A DNA stretch of 18,548 nt from CAYLNK01 sp964384675 (GTDB taxonomy: Bacteria; Acidobacteriota; Thermoanaerobaculia; UBA5066): positions 1 to 18,548 of the forward strand of contig CAYLNK010000107.1 of the NCBI GenBank assembly GCA_964384675.1. Direction: 5' to 3'. Below the pieces are notes generated by a model, which was given only the letters and a program-made list of their open reading frames with translations, did not search any database and was not told the origin of the DNA. Positions 8,224 to 15,830 of this stretch are shown in pieces (the stretch's first letter is position 1; each line of letters starts with the position of its first letter). The position numbers and the translations under genes were made by a program.

Positions 8224-8706
8224 TTACTGGAAATAGCCGGTGACGTCCAGGATGATGTGGGCGTAGCCCGACTGGTAGCCGGTGCCCAGGAAAACCGCGA
8301 GGTCATTCGACGCCGCGATGCCGAGCGGGACGATCGCCCCGTTGGCGAGACCCGTCTCCCCGACCGCCCAGTTGATCGTGGACACCGTAGGCAGGGAGCC
8401 GCCGGCCGGATAGAGCCGGAAGTGCCCGTCGAGCGTGGTGCCAGGTCCGCCCGTCACGGTGACGTTCAGTGAGACCGCCACGGCGCTCGCGGGGATACCG
8501 CACTGGCCCTTCATCGTGAACGTGCGGTTCGGCTGCGTGGCGAGGATCTTTCCGCTGTTCACGTCGTCTGCCTGGTTCCGCGTGTCCACGACGCGGCACG
8601 GCGACACGGCGTAGAACTGGTACGGCCCCGCCGCCTGCGCCGCCGGAGCGAGCCCTACCACCGCGAGCAGCGCGCCCCCGAGGAAGAATTTCCCGAACCC
8701 TTTCAT
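8224..8706 (-). CDS. Secreted single-domain PCR-DTR module protein
   Basis: A 160-residue exported protein made of a signal peptide (residues 1-25, MKGFGKFFLGGALLAVVGL, cut near AAQA) and one PCR-DTR module (29-160): VSPCRVVDTR, GQCGIPASA, LNVTVTGGPG, STINWAVGE, and C-terminal HIILDVTGYFQ directly before the stop. C37 and C69 are the expected disulfide pair. The start at 8706 is set by AAAGGAG (8713-8719) six bases upstream; a longer frame to 8796 would swallow the promoter. It is separate from its neighbours, with a sigma70-like promoter and two downstream hairpins, so it is probably transcribed alone and perhaps strongly. As the minimal version it shows the module folds independently; its role is unknown. 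Confidence 0.88.
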   Translation of the reverse strand: MKGFGKFFLGGALLAVVGLAPAAQAAGPYQFYAVSPCRVVDTRNQADDVNSGKILATQPNRTFTMKGQCGIPASAVAVSLNVTVTGGPGTTLDGHFRLYPAGGSLPTVSTINWAVGETGLANGAIVPLGIAASNDLAVFLGTGYQSGYAHIILDVTGYFQ

Positions 8707-8712
8707 AACCCG

Positions 8713-8719
8713 CTCCTTT
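8713..8719 (-). promoter_or_regulatory. Ribosome binding site of the lone-module gene
   Basis: AAAGGAG, six bases before ATG 8706; one of the strongest in the window and decisive for the start. Confidence 0.75.
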
Positions 8720-8733
8720 CGATGACTCGTGTG

Positions 8734-8763
8734 ATCGTAGAAGAAAACTCTCGTCCGCGTCAA
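8734..8763 (-). promoter_or_regulatory. Sigma70-like promoter of the lone-module gene
   Basis: On the minus strand TTGACG (8758-8763), an 18-base spacer, then TACGAT (8734-8739), about 28 bases before ATG 8706. A run of six A on this strand (8774-8779) sits just upstream of the -35 box like an UP element. This AT-rich patch stands out against its GC-rich surroundings. Confidence 0.65.
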
Positions 8764-8806
8764 AGGCAACCTCTTTTTTCTAGGGAGTGTCGGCATCTTT
8801 CTCGCC

Positions 8807-10324
8807 CTACCTGGGAGGGGCCGGGGCCTGGCACCAGTGGTCCTGCCAGCCAGCTCCGAAACAGGTCGGCGGGATTTGGCGCGTCGTCCGGCGCAGGAGG
8901 AGCGCCCCCTCCCGTTCGGCGATCAGGTCGTAGATGCCTCTTTCCTGGAACGTCCGGATCAGGTGGAGGTTGAAATCGGGCCACGGGTGGCCGTCCACGG
9001 CGTTCCGGGTGTCGAAGACGATGTACTCCACGCTCGGCGGCTCCGGCGCGCCCGCCGGATTCACCACCTCGTACCGCCAGAACGGGTTCGGGAAGAGCCA
9101 GACCTGACGCCGATGGGACAGGTGGGGCGCGAAGCGGGACTGCACGGAGACCGACGCCTCCTCGGGAATGGCGGCCAGGAGCTGCCTGTACCGGAGGGAG
9201 AGGCCTCCGTCCGAACCGGTGGCGAAGGCCGCCAGGCGCAGCCGATCGGGCCGGTACGTGGCCGCGTACCCGAGGCCGACGGCCAGAAACGCCCCCGCGA
9301 CCACGAGCCGGTCCCGGCCGTAGCGTTCCCGCAGCGCCAGCAGCCCGCCGAGCGCCGAGACGCACGCGACCGGGACGATGAGGACGGCGTAGTGAAAGAA
9401 CGCGGTGCGCTGCGGCTCGAAGCTCGACAGGACGTTGAGCCCCCAGGCCGGACCGGCGATCCAGAGTGTCCCGGGGCCGAGCAGCGGCAGGAAGCCGAGC
9501 GGGGCCAGGAGAAGGAGTGAATACCCCCACGCCCCCTGCAGACCCAGCGTCGCCAGGAACTCGAACGGGTGTCGGACGACGCCGATCAGGATCTCGCTGG
9601 TGCTCCCTCCCAGCGCCTTGAAGCGGTCGAGGTGATAGGCGTGCCCGATGCCGTTGTGTGCGGGCAGGACCACACGGACCACGAAGACGAGCCAGACGAG
9701 CGCGACGAGCGCGACGGGGACTCCCAGCCGCCACTTCCGCCGGAAGACGAGCCAGATGCCGAACGCCACGACGGTCAGCGCGAAGCTCTCCTTCCCCGCG
9801 GCCACGGCCGCGAGCGCGAGCACGGCCACGATCGGGCGTTCGGCCTCGATGGCCCAGAACGCGAAGAGGAGCGCCGTTCCGGAAAGCGGGTCCGGATGGA
9901 AGTCGAACGTGACGACGTTGATCGTGGACGGGTGGAGGAGGTATCCGATCGCCACCACCACGCCGGTCCACGGTGCCTTCCGCCGCGCCCCCATCAGGAA
10001 GAGCGGGACCACCCCCAGCGCGGTGGCCAGTACCTGGAAGGTCAGCAGCGCCCGGACGTCGTCCCAGATCAGGTAGAGACCGGCGAGCGGGTACGTCAGG
10101 AACGAGCCGTGGTCCCCCAGGATGTGCAGCCCTTCCACGGTGCTGTACGGAGCGAGGCCGCGGCTGATCAGCCAGATCGCCTGATCGAAGATGGCGAGGT
10201 CGTACGCCCCCGTCCCGAAGCGGGCGTGTCCATTCAAGGCCGCGAACGTCAGCGCGCCGGACCAGGCCGTCCCCACGAGGCCGAGCACGACGGCCGGCAC
10301 GACGTTCCCGGAACGCGGAGGCAT
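8807..10324 (-). CDS. DUF2079 family polytopic membrane protein (GT-C-like)
   Basis: A 505-residue integral membrane protein and last gene of the five-gene operon. The N-terminal helix is followed by GTGAYDLAIFDQAIWLISRG and LHILGDHGSFLTYPLAGLY, the hallmark of DUF2079, a family of uncharacterised membrane proteins resembling GT-C glycosyltransferases. Further markers are HPSTINVVTFDFHPDPLSG and AGKESFALTVVAFG. About ten hydrophobic segments are visible, then a soluble C-terminal region (about 380-505) with VEYIVFDTRNAVDGHPWPDF. ATG 10324 is only 3 bases from the upstream TAG with no clear Shine-Dalgarno, so translation is probably coupled. Glycosyl transfer is expected from the fold and not shown. 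It is the only gene of this operon without the PCR-DTR module, so it may serve the secreted proteins encoded with it. Confidence 0.87.
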   Translation of the reverse strand: MPPRSGNVVPAVVLGLVGTAWSGALTFAALNGHARFGTGAYDLAIFDQAIWLISRGLAPYSTVEGLHILGDHGSFLTYPLAGLYLIWDDVRALLTFQVLATALGVVPLFLMGARRKAPWTGVVVAIGYLLHPSTINVVTFDFHPDPLSGTALLFAFWAIEAERPIVAVLALAAVAAGKESFALTVVAFGIWLVFRRKWRLGVPVALVALVWLVFVVRVVLPAHNGIGHAYHLDRFKALGGSTSEILIGVVRHPFEFLATLGLQGAWGYSLLLLAPLGFLPLLGPGTLWIAGPAWGLNVLSSFEPQRTAFFHYAVLIVPVACVSALGGLLALRERYGRDRLVVAGAFLAVGLGYAATYRPDRLRLAAFATGSDGGLSLRYRQLLAAIPEEASVSVQSRFAPHLSHRRQVWLFPNPFWRYEVVNPAGAPEPPSVEYIVFDTRNAVDGHPWPDFNLHLIRTFQERGIYDLIAEREGALLLRRTTRQIPPTCFGAGWQDHWCQAPAPPR

Positions 10325-10327
10325 CGG

Positions 10328-12250
10328 CTACTTGAGGTATCCCGAGATGTCGAGGATCGCGTGCGTGGCGCCGGCCGGCTGGTCGCAGAAGATGGAGATC
10401 GCCCCGCTCGGACCCAGCCGGACGCGCAGGTTGTTGGCGACGACTCGCCCGGCCACGTAGTTGATGGTGCTCGTCCCGGGCGGTGCCGTGTTCGTCATCG
10501 GGTAGGCGCGCAGGTTCCCGCCCATCGGGGGCAGGACGACGGTGAGGTTCCCGGCGACCGCCATGGCGTCCGCCGGGACGCCGCAACGGTTCGCGAGCAC
10601 GAACGAGCGCGTCGCCTGGGCGGCGAGGGCGGGCCCGCCGTACGGTCCCGCCGGGTCCCGCGTGTCGAACGCGCGGCACGGCGGCACCGTGTAGAACTTC
10701 AGTCCGCCCGGCGACGGGTTCCAGCCCGGGCACGACGGGGTCCCCGGAGCCACCCCGAGCCGCGTGGTGGAGTTCTGCCGGAACACCGGCCACGGCATCG
10801 CGCTGGGGGCCTTCGGGTTCCAGACGTAGACCGTCGCGTCGGTGGCGTTCGGCCCGGAGGGGGGCGGCACCGCCGAGATGGCGACGACCTCGACCAGGTT
10901 GCCGGCGCCGTCCGTCTCCATGTCGGTGACGGCGACCCCACGGAGAGCCCAGGGCGTGTAGAAGGACGGCAGGCCCGATCGGTTCCCGGTCCCCTCGGTC
11001 AGCTGGACACCGGTCTTGGAGAGCACGCAGAGGTCGGTGTTGACCGGCACGACGATCTCGACGTTCCCGTCTCCCATGACGTCCGCCACGATCGGGTCGG
11101 CGTGGTTCGTCGTGACACCGAAGAAGCTCTTCGGCACCACCTTGAAGAGCTGCGTGCCGTTCCCCTTGAACGCGTAGACGTTGATCGGCATCACGCCGCG
11201 GTTGCTGTCCTCCACGATGACGTCGAGCTTGCCGTCGCCGTCCAGGTCCGCGAGCGCGGGCGCGACGCTGACCTGCTGGTCGACCGGGACGGGCCAGCCC
11301 GGCACCGGCGTCCCGTCGCAGCGGTAGGCGTAGACGGCGCGGGTCGGCGTCGGGTTCGACGTCCAGAAATAGCCGGTCCCGAAGACGATGTCCGGCTTCC
11401 CGTCGCCGTCGATGTCCCCGACCGCGGGGGAGCTCCAGACCACCTGGTCGATGTGGATCGGGAAGCCGGGGACCTCGGTCGCGTCGTACCGGAAGACGTG
11501 CAGGTAGCCCCCCTGCAACGTGCTGAACGGCGCTCCTTCGTTGTGAGCGTCCACTCCGATGATCAGGTCGAGCTTCCCGTCCCCGTCGATGTCGTGGAGG
11601 GCAGGCGAGGCGAAGATCGTGTCCCTCACGTAGACCGGGAAGCCGGGCTTGTAGGCGCCCGTGTCCCCGCGCACCAGATGGACCCAGCCGTCGAGACCGC
11701 CCCACGCCACGTCGGGCTGACCGTCGCCGTCGACGTCTCCGATCGCGACCGCGGTGATCACGCCGTCCGGCACCGAGTCGCCGTCGAAGTCCTGGCTCAC
11801 TCTCGTCCAGAGGACCGTTCCGTTGTTCCGGAACGCGCGAACGCCGCCGGGAGTCGGCGGTGAGCCACCGGGGTCTCCCGAGTGGTCGAACGTGCCGTAC
11901 CCGACCACGATCTCCATCTGGCCTTCGCCATTGGAGATCAGCTCGGCCGCCGCCGGCGTCCCCTCGATCTGACCCGGAAGCGTCACGGGGAAGCCGGGGG
12001 CGATCGTCCCGTTCCACAGGACGACGTAGAGCTTGCCCGTGTTGGTGCCGAAGACGATCGACTTGTGCCCGGGCGTGAGCCCGAGGTCCGCGACCAGCGG
12101 ATGCCCGGACCGCGTCGACCCTGAGCCGGGGATCGTGAGCGGGAAGCCCGGCTTGTACGGTCCGGGGGAGACCTGGGCAGCCACGGGAAGCGAGAGGGCG
12201 AGGAGGACGAGAGCCGGGAACCGGGGTATCCGCAACTGGGAAACCTCCAT
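10328..12250 (-). CDS. Secreted FG-GAP/VCBS-repeat protein with C-terminal PCR-DTR module
   Basis: A 640-residue exported protein. A signal peptide (PALVLLALSLPVAAQ) precedes a propeller of FG-GAP/VCBS repeats carrying calcium-loop motifs: DFDGDSVPD (154-162), DVDGDGQPD (172-180), DIDGDGKLD (220-228), DIDGDGKPD (279-287), DLDGDGKLD (335-343) and the degenerate DVMGDGNVE (390-398). The propeller ends near MPWPVFRQNSTTRLG. Residues 517-640 (nt 10331-10702) are a PCR-DTR module: VPPCRAFDTR, NRCGVPADA, HAILDISGYLK at the stop. It has a third module Cys (C622) besides C525 and C556. FG-GAP propellers commonly act in adhesion. The start is ambiguous: ATG 12250 has no Shine-Dalgarno, while TTG 12235 has GGAGG eight bases upstream and gives a cleaner signal peptide. 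It follows the upstream stop by 7 bases. Confidence 0.9.
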   Translation of the reverse strand: MEVSQLRIPRFPALVLLALSLPVAAQVSPGPYKPGFPLTIPGSGSTRSGHPLVADLGLTPGHKSIVFGTNTGKLYVVLWNGTIAPGFPVTLPGQIEGTPAAAELISNGEGQMEIVVGYGTFDHSGDPGGSPPTPGGVRAFRNNGTVLWTRVSQDFDGDSVPDGVITAVAIGDVDGDGQPDVAWGGLDGWVHLVRGDTGAYKPGFPVYVRDTIFASPALHDIDGDGKLDLIIGVDAHNEGAPFSTLQGGYLHVFRYDATEVPGFPIHIDQVVWSSPAVGDIDGDGKPDIVFGTGYFWTSNPTPTRAVYAYRCDGTPVPGWPVPVDQQVSVAPALADLDGDGKLDVIVEDSNRGVMPINVYAFKGNGTQLFKVVPKSFFGVTTNHADPIVADVMGDGNVEIVVPVNTDLCVLSKTGVQLTEGTGNRSGLPSFYTPWALRGVAVTDMETDGAGNLVEVVAISAVPPPSGPNATDATVYVWNPKAPSAMPWPVFRQNSTTRLGVAPGTPSCPGWNPSPGGLKFYTVPPCRAFDTRDPAGPYGGPALAAQATRSFVLANRCGVPADAMAVAGNLTVVLPPMGGNLRAYPMTNTAPPGTSTINYVAGRVVANNLRVRLGPSGAISIFCDQPAGATHAILDISGYLK

Positions 12251-12257
12251 CGGGACG

Positions 12258-14069
12258 CTATTGGAAATGGCCCGTGACGTCCACGATGAGATGCACCGAG
12301 CCCGGACCCTGGTCGTTCTTGATCGAGATCGTACCGGCGCCGGAGACCGGCAGCGAGACGATGGCGTTGTTGGCACGGGTCTGCCCCGTCCTGAAGTTGA
12401 TGGTGCTGGTGCCGGGAAGCGGCGAGCCGCCCGGATAGAGACGGACGTTGCCGTCCGACGTCGGTCCGGTGACGGTCACGTTGACGGCCACGGCCCTCGC
12501 TGCCGAGGGGATCCCGCAGACCCCCACGACCGTGATCGTCCGGATCTCCCCCGCGAAGAGAGCCGGGCCTCCGAGCGGGCCGGTGGGGCCGCGCGTGTCC
12601 ATGACGCGGCACGGCGCCAGGGTGTGGAAGGCCATCCCGGAGAGCCCGGTCGGCGGCGTGGGGGTGCGCGTGGGCGTGGCGCTCGGAGTGCGCGTCGGGG
12701 TCACGGTGGGCGTACGCGTCGGGCTGACGGTCGGCGTCGGGGGCGTACCGGTGGGGGTCACGGTGGGCGTCAGGGTCGGCGTGCGGGTCGGTGTCACGCT
12801 CGCCGTCGGCGTGACCGTCGGGGTCGACGTCGGCGTCGCCGGCGGAGGCGTCGGAGTGCGCGTCGGCGTCACCGTCGCGGTCGGCGACGGAGTGCGCGTC
12901 GGCGTGACGGTCGGAGTCCGGGTGGCCGTCCGCGTCGGCGTGACGGTCGGGGTGATCGTCGGCGTCACCGTCGCCGTCCGGGTCGGCGTGATCGTAGGCG
13001 TGCGCGTGGCGGTCGCCGTAGGGGTCCGGGTCGGTGTCATCGTGGGCGTTCCGGTCGCGGGCTGCCAGCCGAGCTGGATGATCTCGAAATCGCTGATCTT
13101 GAGGCCCGTGAACGCGGACAGGATGTTGCTGGGCCAGCTGGTGTCGTACGAGCCCTGGATGTACATGTTGCTGCCGTTGTCGGCCAGGATCAGTCCGTAG
13201 GTCTTCATCGCCTGGAAGATCCGCTGGGCCATGGCCGGGTATCCCGCGATGTTGACCCCCGCCTTGAGCCGCATCCGGGCTCCCATCGGCAGAGCGCCCG
13301 CCGTGGACCCGGCGGTGTGCGAGGCCGGGTAGACGTGGCCGTTGGTGTTCTGCAGCGTGAAGCGGAAGGCGTGGTTGATCGGTGCCCCGCTATTGGCCTC
13401 GACGTATCTCACCAGCCCGGGCAGGATGGCGAGCCCGGCCGCGTCGGCGCTCGTCCAGCCCTCGGGGCGACGGCTGTTGTTGGTTATGTTGAAGACCGCC
13501 CCCGAGCCCGCGCTCCAGGTGCAGCTCGGGTTGCCCACGGGCAGGCAACGGGTGTTCCACAGCTCGTACAGGAAGTTCTTGGTGGGACTGACCATGAGTA
13601 TGTGCCGGTCGCCCCCGATGCCGGAGTTGCCTTCGTGTCCGCCCTCGATCCACTTGAGCTGGGTCTTCGCCTCCACGGGGATCGGGTATCCGGCAGGCTG
13701 ACCCGGCGCCCCGGGATCGCTCTCCGATGGATAGTCGAACGGCAGCGTTTCCAGCGGCTGGTTGTCGGGGACGGTCATGTAGACCATCCCGTAGATCGTG
13801 TTCGGCGGATCGTCTGGATCGACGCTGTTGCCTCCGAAATCGGCGTGCAGGGCCCGGCTCAGGTCGGCGCTGTAGTGCTGCAGGTACTGGGTCATCTGGG
13901 GCTCCGGCACCAGCGGCGCGGCGCTCACGTCGACGTTCCACCAGTTGTCGGCCGGGAAGAGCTGCGGCAGCGTTCCACCGCGGACCGGCTGCGCTCCGGC
14001 CCGTCCCGCCGCGACGACGGCGAAGAGGACCGCGGCGAGCCCCGGGAGGCGTCTACTGGAAGTAGCCAT
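12258..14069 (-). CDS. Secreted DNWWN-family protein of unknown function, Thr-Pro linker, C-terminal PCR-DTR module
   Basis: A 603-residue exported protein. Signal peptide 1-26 (LAAVLFAVVAAGRAGA). Residues about 35-337 form one large domain that I recall only as a recurring unannotated family of secreted proteins; its motifs are PADNWWN (39-45), HADFGG (75-80), ESDPGAPG (116-123), IEGGHEGN (141-148), GDRHILMV (153-160), SADAAGLAILPGLVRY (207-222) and ADNGSNMYI (296-304). The invariant-looking Asp, Glu and His residues would suit an enzyme or metal site, but no function can be assigned. Residues 338-477 are the Thr-Pro linker and 479-603 (nt 12261-12635) the PCR-DTR module (APCRVMDTR, C487/C518, DVTGHFQ at the stop). 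ATG 14069 lies inside the upstream gene with a 17-base overlap and no Shine-Dalgarno, suggesting translational coupling. Confidence 0.85.
   Translation of the reverse strand: MATSSRRLPGLAAVLFAVVAAGRAGAQPVRGGTLPQLFPADNWWNVDVSAAPLVPEPQMTQYLQHYSADLSRALHADFGGNSVDPDDPPNTIYGMVYMTVPDNQPLETLPFDYPSESDPGAPGQPAGYPIPVEAKTQLKWIEGGHEGNSGIGGDRHILMVSPTKNFLYELWNTRCLPVGNPSCTWSAGSGAVFNITNNSRRPEGWTSADAAGLAILPGLVRYVEANSGAPINHAFRFTLQNTNGHVYPASHTAGSTAGALPMGARMRLKAGVNIAGYPAMAQRIFQAMKTYGLILADNGSNMYIQGSYDTSWPSNILSAFTGLKISDFEIIQLGWQPATGTPTMTPTRTPTATATRTPTITPTRTATVTPTITPTVTPTRTATRTPTVTPTRTPSPTATVTPTRTPTPPPATPTSTPTVTPTASVTPTRTPTLTPTVTPTGTPPTPTVSPTRTPTVTPTRTPSATPTRTPTPPTGLSGMAFHTLAPCRVMDTRGPTGPLGGPALFAGEIRTITVVGVCGIPSAARAVAVNVTVTGPTSDGNVRLYPGGSPLPGTSTINFRTGQTRANNAIVSLPVSGAGTISIKNDQGPGSVHLIVDVTGHFQ
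12651..13062 (-). repeat. Thr-Pro linker coding repeat (DNWWN protein)
   Basis: About 410 bases of degenerate short-period repeat encode roughly 140 residues built from TPT, TPTRTP and TATVTP units, with hardly any other residue types than Thr, Pro, Arg, Val and Ala. It separates the DNWWN domain from the PCR-DTR module. The other strand reads as an open Val-Gly-rich frame, a by-product of the repeat. Confidence 0.85.
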
Positions 14070-15819
14070 TGACGTCCAGTATGAGGTGAACCGTGCCCGG
14101 ACAGTCATTCCGTACCGCCACGCGGGCCAGGCCGTCCGCCGAGACCGGGATCACCACGTTGTTCGCGCGGGTCTGTCCCGGCGCGAAGTTGAGGCTGCTC
14201 GTACCGGGCAGCGCGCCGTCGCCCGGGTAGAGGCGGACGTTCCCCGCCCCCCCGGGCTGGGTCACCGTGACGTTCAGCGAGACGGCCTTCGCCCCGCCCG
14301 GGACGCCGCAGACGCCGGCGAGGCCGAAGGCGCGGGTCGACGCCGCCTGGAGCGCTGGCCCGCCGAGCGGGCCCGTCGCTCCCCGCGTGTCGGCCAGGCG
14401 GCACGGCGAGAGCGTGTACAGGCGGAGCGGTGACGAGGCAGGAGCCGCCGTGAGGCAGGCGGAGACGCTCTCGACGTAGGACCGCATCCGGGCCGTGACT
14501 GCCTGGCTGGCCTCCGCCGGCTTGCCGAGGTAGAAGACGATGTTGTTCGAATACGCCGGAGCCACGAGGTGGCAGTAGCTCATGATCGTCCCCTTCTCCG
14601 GGGGGACGCTCACCGATCCCGAGTAGCAGCCGCCCTCCTGGTTGTAGCAGTGGTCGACGGGCGGGCTGTAGCAGTGCGTGTGGGGCGAGTTGAAGTTGTG
14701 CCCCACCTCGTGCGTGAAGGCGAGGATGTCCCAGTAGAGCGACGTGTTCGACGTGCTGAACTGGCCGAGCGCGCCGAGCGTCACGCCGTAGGCGCCGCCG
14801 TAGTGACCGCCTCCGGCGTTGAAGTCGCTCGAGCAGAGGACCCCGATCCACGCGACACCGGCGAGCGGGCCCTTGTGCCCGATGAAGTGCACGGTGCTGC
14901 GGGGATAGGTCGCCTGGGGCCGGTTGGAATGCCAGTAGTCGCCGACCTCGTACAGCGCCGACAGAGGGTCGGTCGCCGACCACGGATCGGCCGGCGTGGA
15001 CCAGAGGGACATCGACGGGATCGAGATCGTGGTGTTGATGTCGCGCAGGTAGATCGCCGACGCGGTCGCGACGAGAGACGCGAGGTACGACGAGAGCGTC
15101 ACGGACGAGCCGAACAGCTGGTACAGCTCGTAGTCGGTCTCGAGGGCGACCTTCACGTCGAACGTCGTGGAGGAGAGCGGGGCGGCCTGCCCCGACGCTC
15201 CGCCCGACGCCGCGGCCCGGGCGAGCCCTGCCGGGACGGCATCGTTGCCGCAACGAAACCCGCCGCCTGCCCCCGAGCCGTCCGCTCCGAGGCGCGCCAG
15301 GACGATCGGTCCCGAGGAGCTGGACGCGTCGAGGGGCGACTCCTTCCGGGGCCCCACCGTGAACACCGCGCCGCGGGTCGCGACGAGACCGCGCAGGGTG
15401 TCGGGGCCCGCGGTCAGCACCACGATGGAATCGGGATCGCCCGCGACGGAGCCGCGGAAGTACCGGTCGTCCGGCAGCGGTACGAGCCGCACGCTGCCGC
15501 CCGCGCCGTGCTCCTCGATGCGGGCGCCCGGGGAGAACACCTCGAAGCGCGTCAGCTCCAGGCGGAGCGGCGTGCCGTCCTCCAGGGAGAGCCCTCCGGC
15601 GACGAGCCGCGCCCCGGGCTGGGCGGCGCGGAGCTGACTCCCGAGCATCGGGTCGACGGGCGTGTCGGCAAGGGAGGAGCCGGCCCGGATCAGCAACGCC
15701 GCGCAGGCGAGGCGAGCGAGCCGGAGCAGCGGGCTCCGCCGGCCGGGGAAGAGGGCAGCCTGCGGCGGTCTCATCGTCGACTGGGAGTGAATCGGCCTAA
15801 CCGGAGAGCTCGACGTCAC
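14053..15819 (-). CDS. Secreted reprolysin-like zinc metalloprotease with C-terminal PCR-DTR module (no linker)
   Basis: A 588-residue exported metalloprotease. Start is GTG 15819, set by AGGAGG five bases upstream; ATG 15774 has no ribosome site. The leader is long but ends in a hydrophobic core (LLRLARLACAALLIRAGSSLA). Residues about 60-160 are an M12B-type propeptide (FEVFSPGARIEEHG, RYFRGSVAGDPDS). FRCGNDAVP with C190 may be a cysteine switch. The catalytic domain contains HEVGHNFNSPH (H370, E371, H374, H380), a metzincin-type site in which the usual Gly after the second His is replaced, and the Met-turn GTIMSYCH (M413). The module at 465-588 (nt 14056-14427) follows the Cys-rich end of the catalytic domain without a Thr-Pro linker and ends DVNGYFQ; C473 and C504 are the canonical pair, C573 is extra. 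Peptide-bond cleavage outside the cell is expected; the substrate is unknown. Confidence 0.92.
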   Translation of the reverse strand: MTSSSPVRPIHSQSTMRPPQAALFPGRRSPLLRLARLACAALLIRAGSSLADTPVDPMLGSQLRAAQPGARLVAGGLSLEDGTPLRLELTRFEVFSPGARIEEHGAGGSVRLVPLPDDRYFRGSVAGDPDSIVVLTAGPDTLRGLVATRGAVFTVGPRKESPLDASSSSGPIVLARLGADGSGAGGGFRCGNDAVPAGLARAAASGGASGQAAPLSSTTFDVKVALETDYELYQLFGSSVTLSSYLASLVATASAIYLRDINTTISIPSMSLWSTPADPWSATDPLSALYEVGDYWHSNRPQATYPRSTVHFIGHKGPLAGVAWIGVLCSSDFNAGGGHYGGAYGVTLGALGQFSTSNTSLYWDILAFTHEVGHNFNSPHTHCYSPPVDHCYNQEGGCYSGSVSVPPEKGTIMSYCHLVAPAYSNNIVFYLGKPAEASQAVTARMRSYVESVSACLTAAPASSPLRLYTLSPCRLADTRGATGPLGGPALQAASTRAFGLAGVCGVPGGAKAVSLNVTVTQPGGAGNVRLYPGDGALPGTSSLNFAPGQTRANNVVIPVSADGLARVAVRNDCPGTVHLILDVNGYFQ

Positions 15820-15824
15820 GGGTC

Positions 15825-15830
15825 CCTCCT
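15825..15830 (-). promoter_or_regulatory. Perfect Shine-Dalgarno overlapping the upstream stop codon
   Basis: AGGAGG on the minus strand begins on the second base of the TAG that ends the upstream protease (15829-15831) and is five bases from GTG 15819. It decides the non-ATG start of the downstream protease and implies tight co-translation of the pair. Confidence 0.8.

Noticed and set aside
8707..8796. N-terminal extension of the lone-module protein to ATG 8796
   Set aside because: The extension lacks a ribosome site and would translate the promoter region; ATG 8706 has AAAGGAG and begins a standard signal peptide.
9569..11863. Plus-strand open frame of 764 codons antisense to the FG-GAP and DUF2079 genes
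   Set aside because: Low-complexity charged translation, no ribosome site, and it mirrors the calcium-loop codons of the real gene.
8760..12017. Minus-strand open frame of over 1000 codons across the DUF2079 and FG-GAP genes
   Set aside because: Arg/Gly/Pro-rich translation with no domain, typical of an off-frame in very GC-rich DNA. The true frames carry DUF2079 and DxDGDG motifs.
12651..13062. CRISPR-like or satellite array
   Set aside because: Period is short and degenerate, there are no unique spacers, and the frame stays open as a Thr-Pro linker inside a coding gene.
12448..13200. Long plus-strand frame rich in Val-Gly-Val-Arg repeats opposite the Thr-Pro linker
   Set aside because: It is the antisense reading of the Thr-Pro repeat; Thr and Pro codons read as Gly, Val and Arg on the other strand. 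The same applies to 16028-16771.
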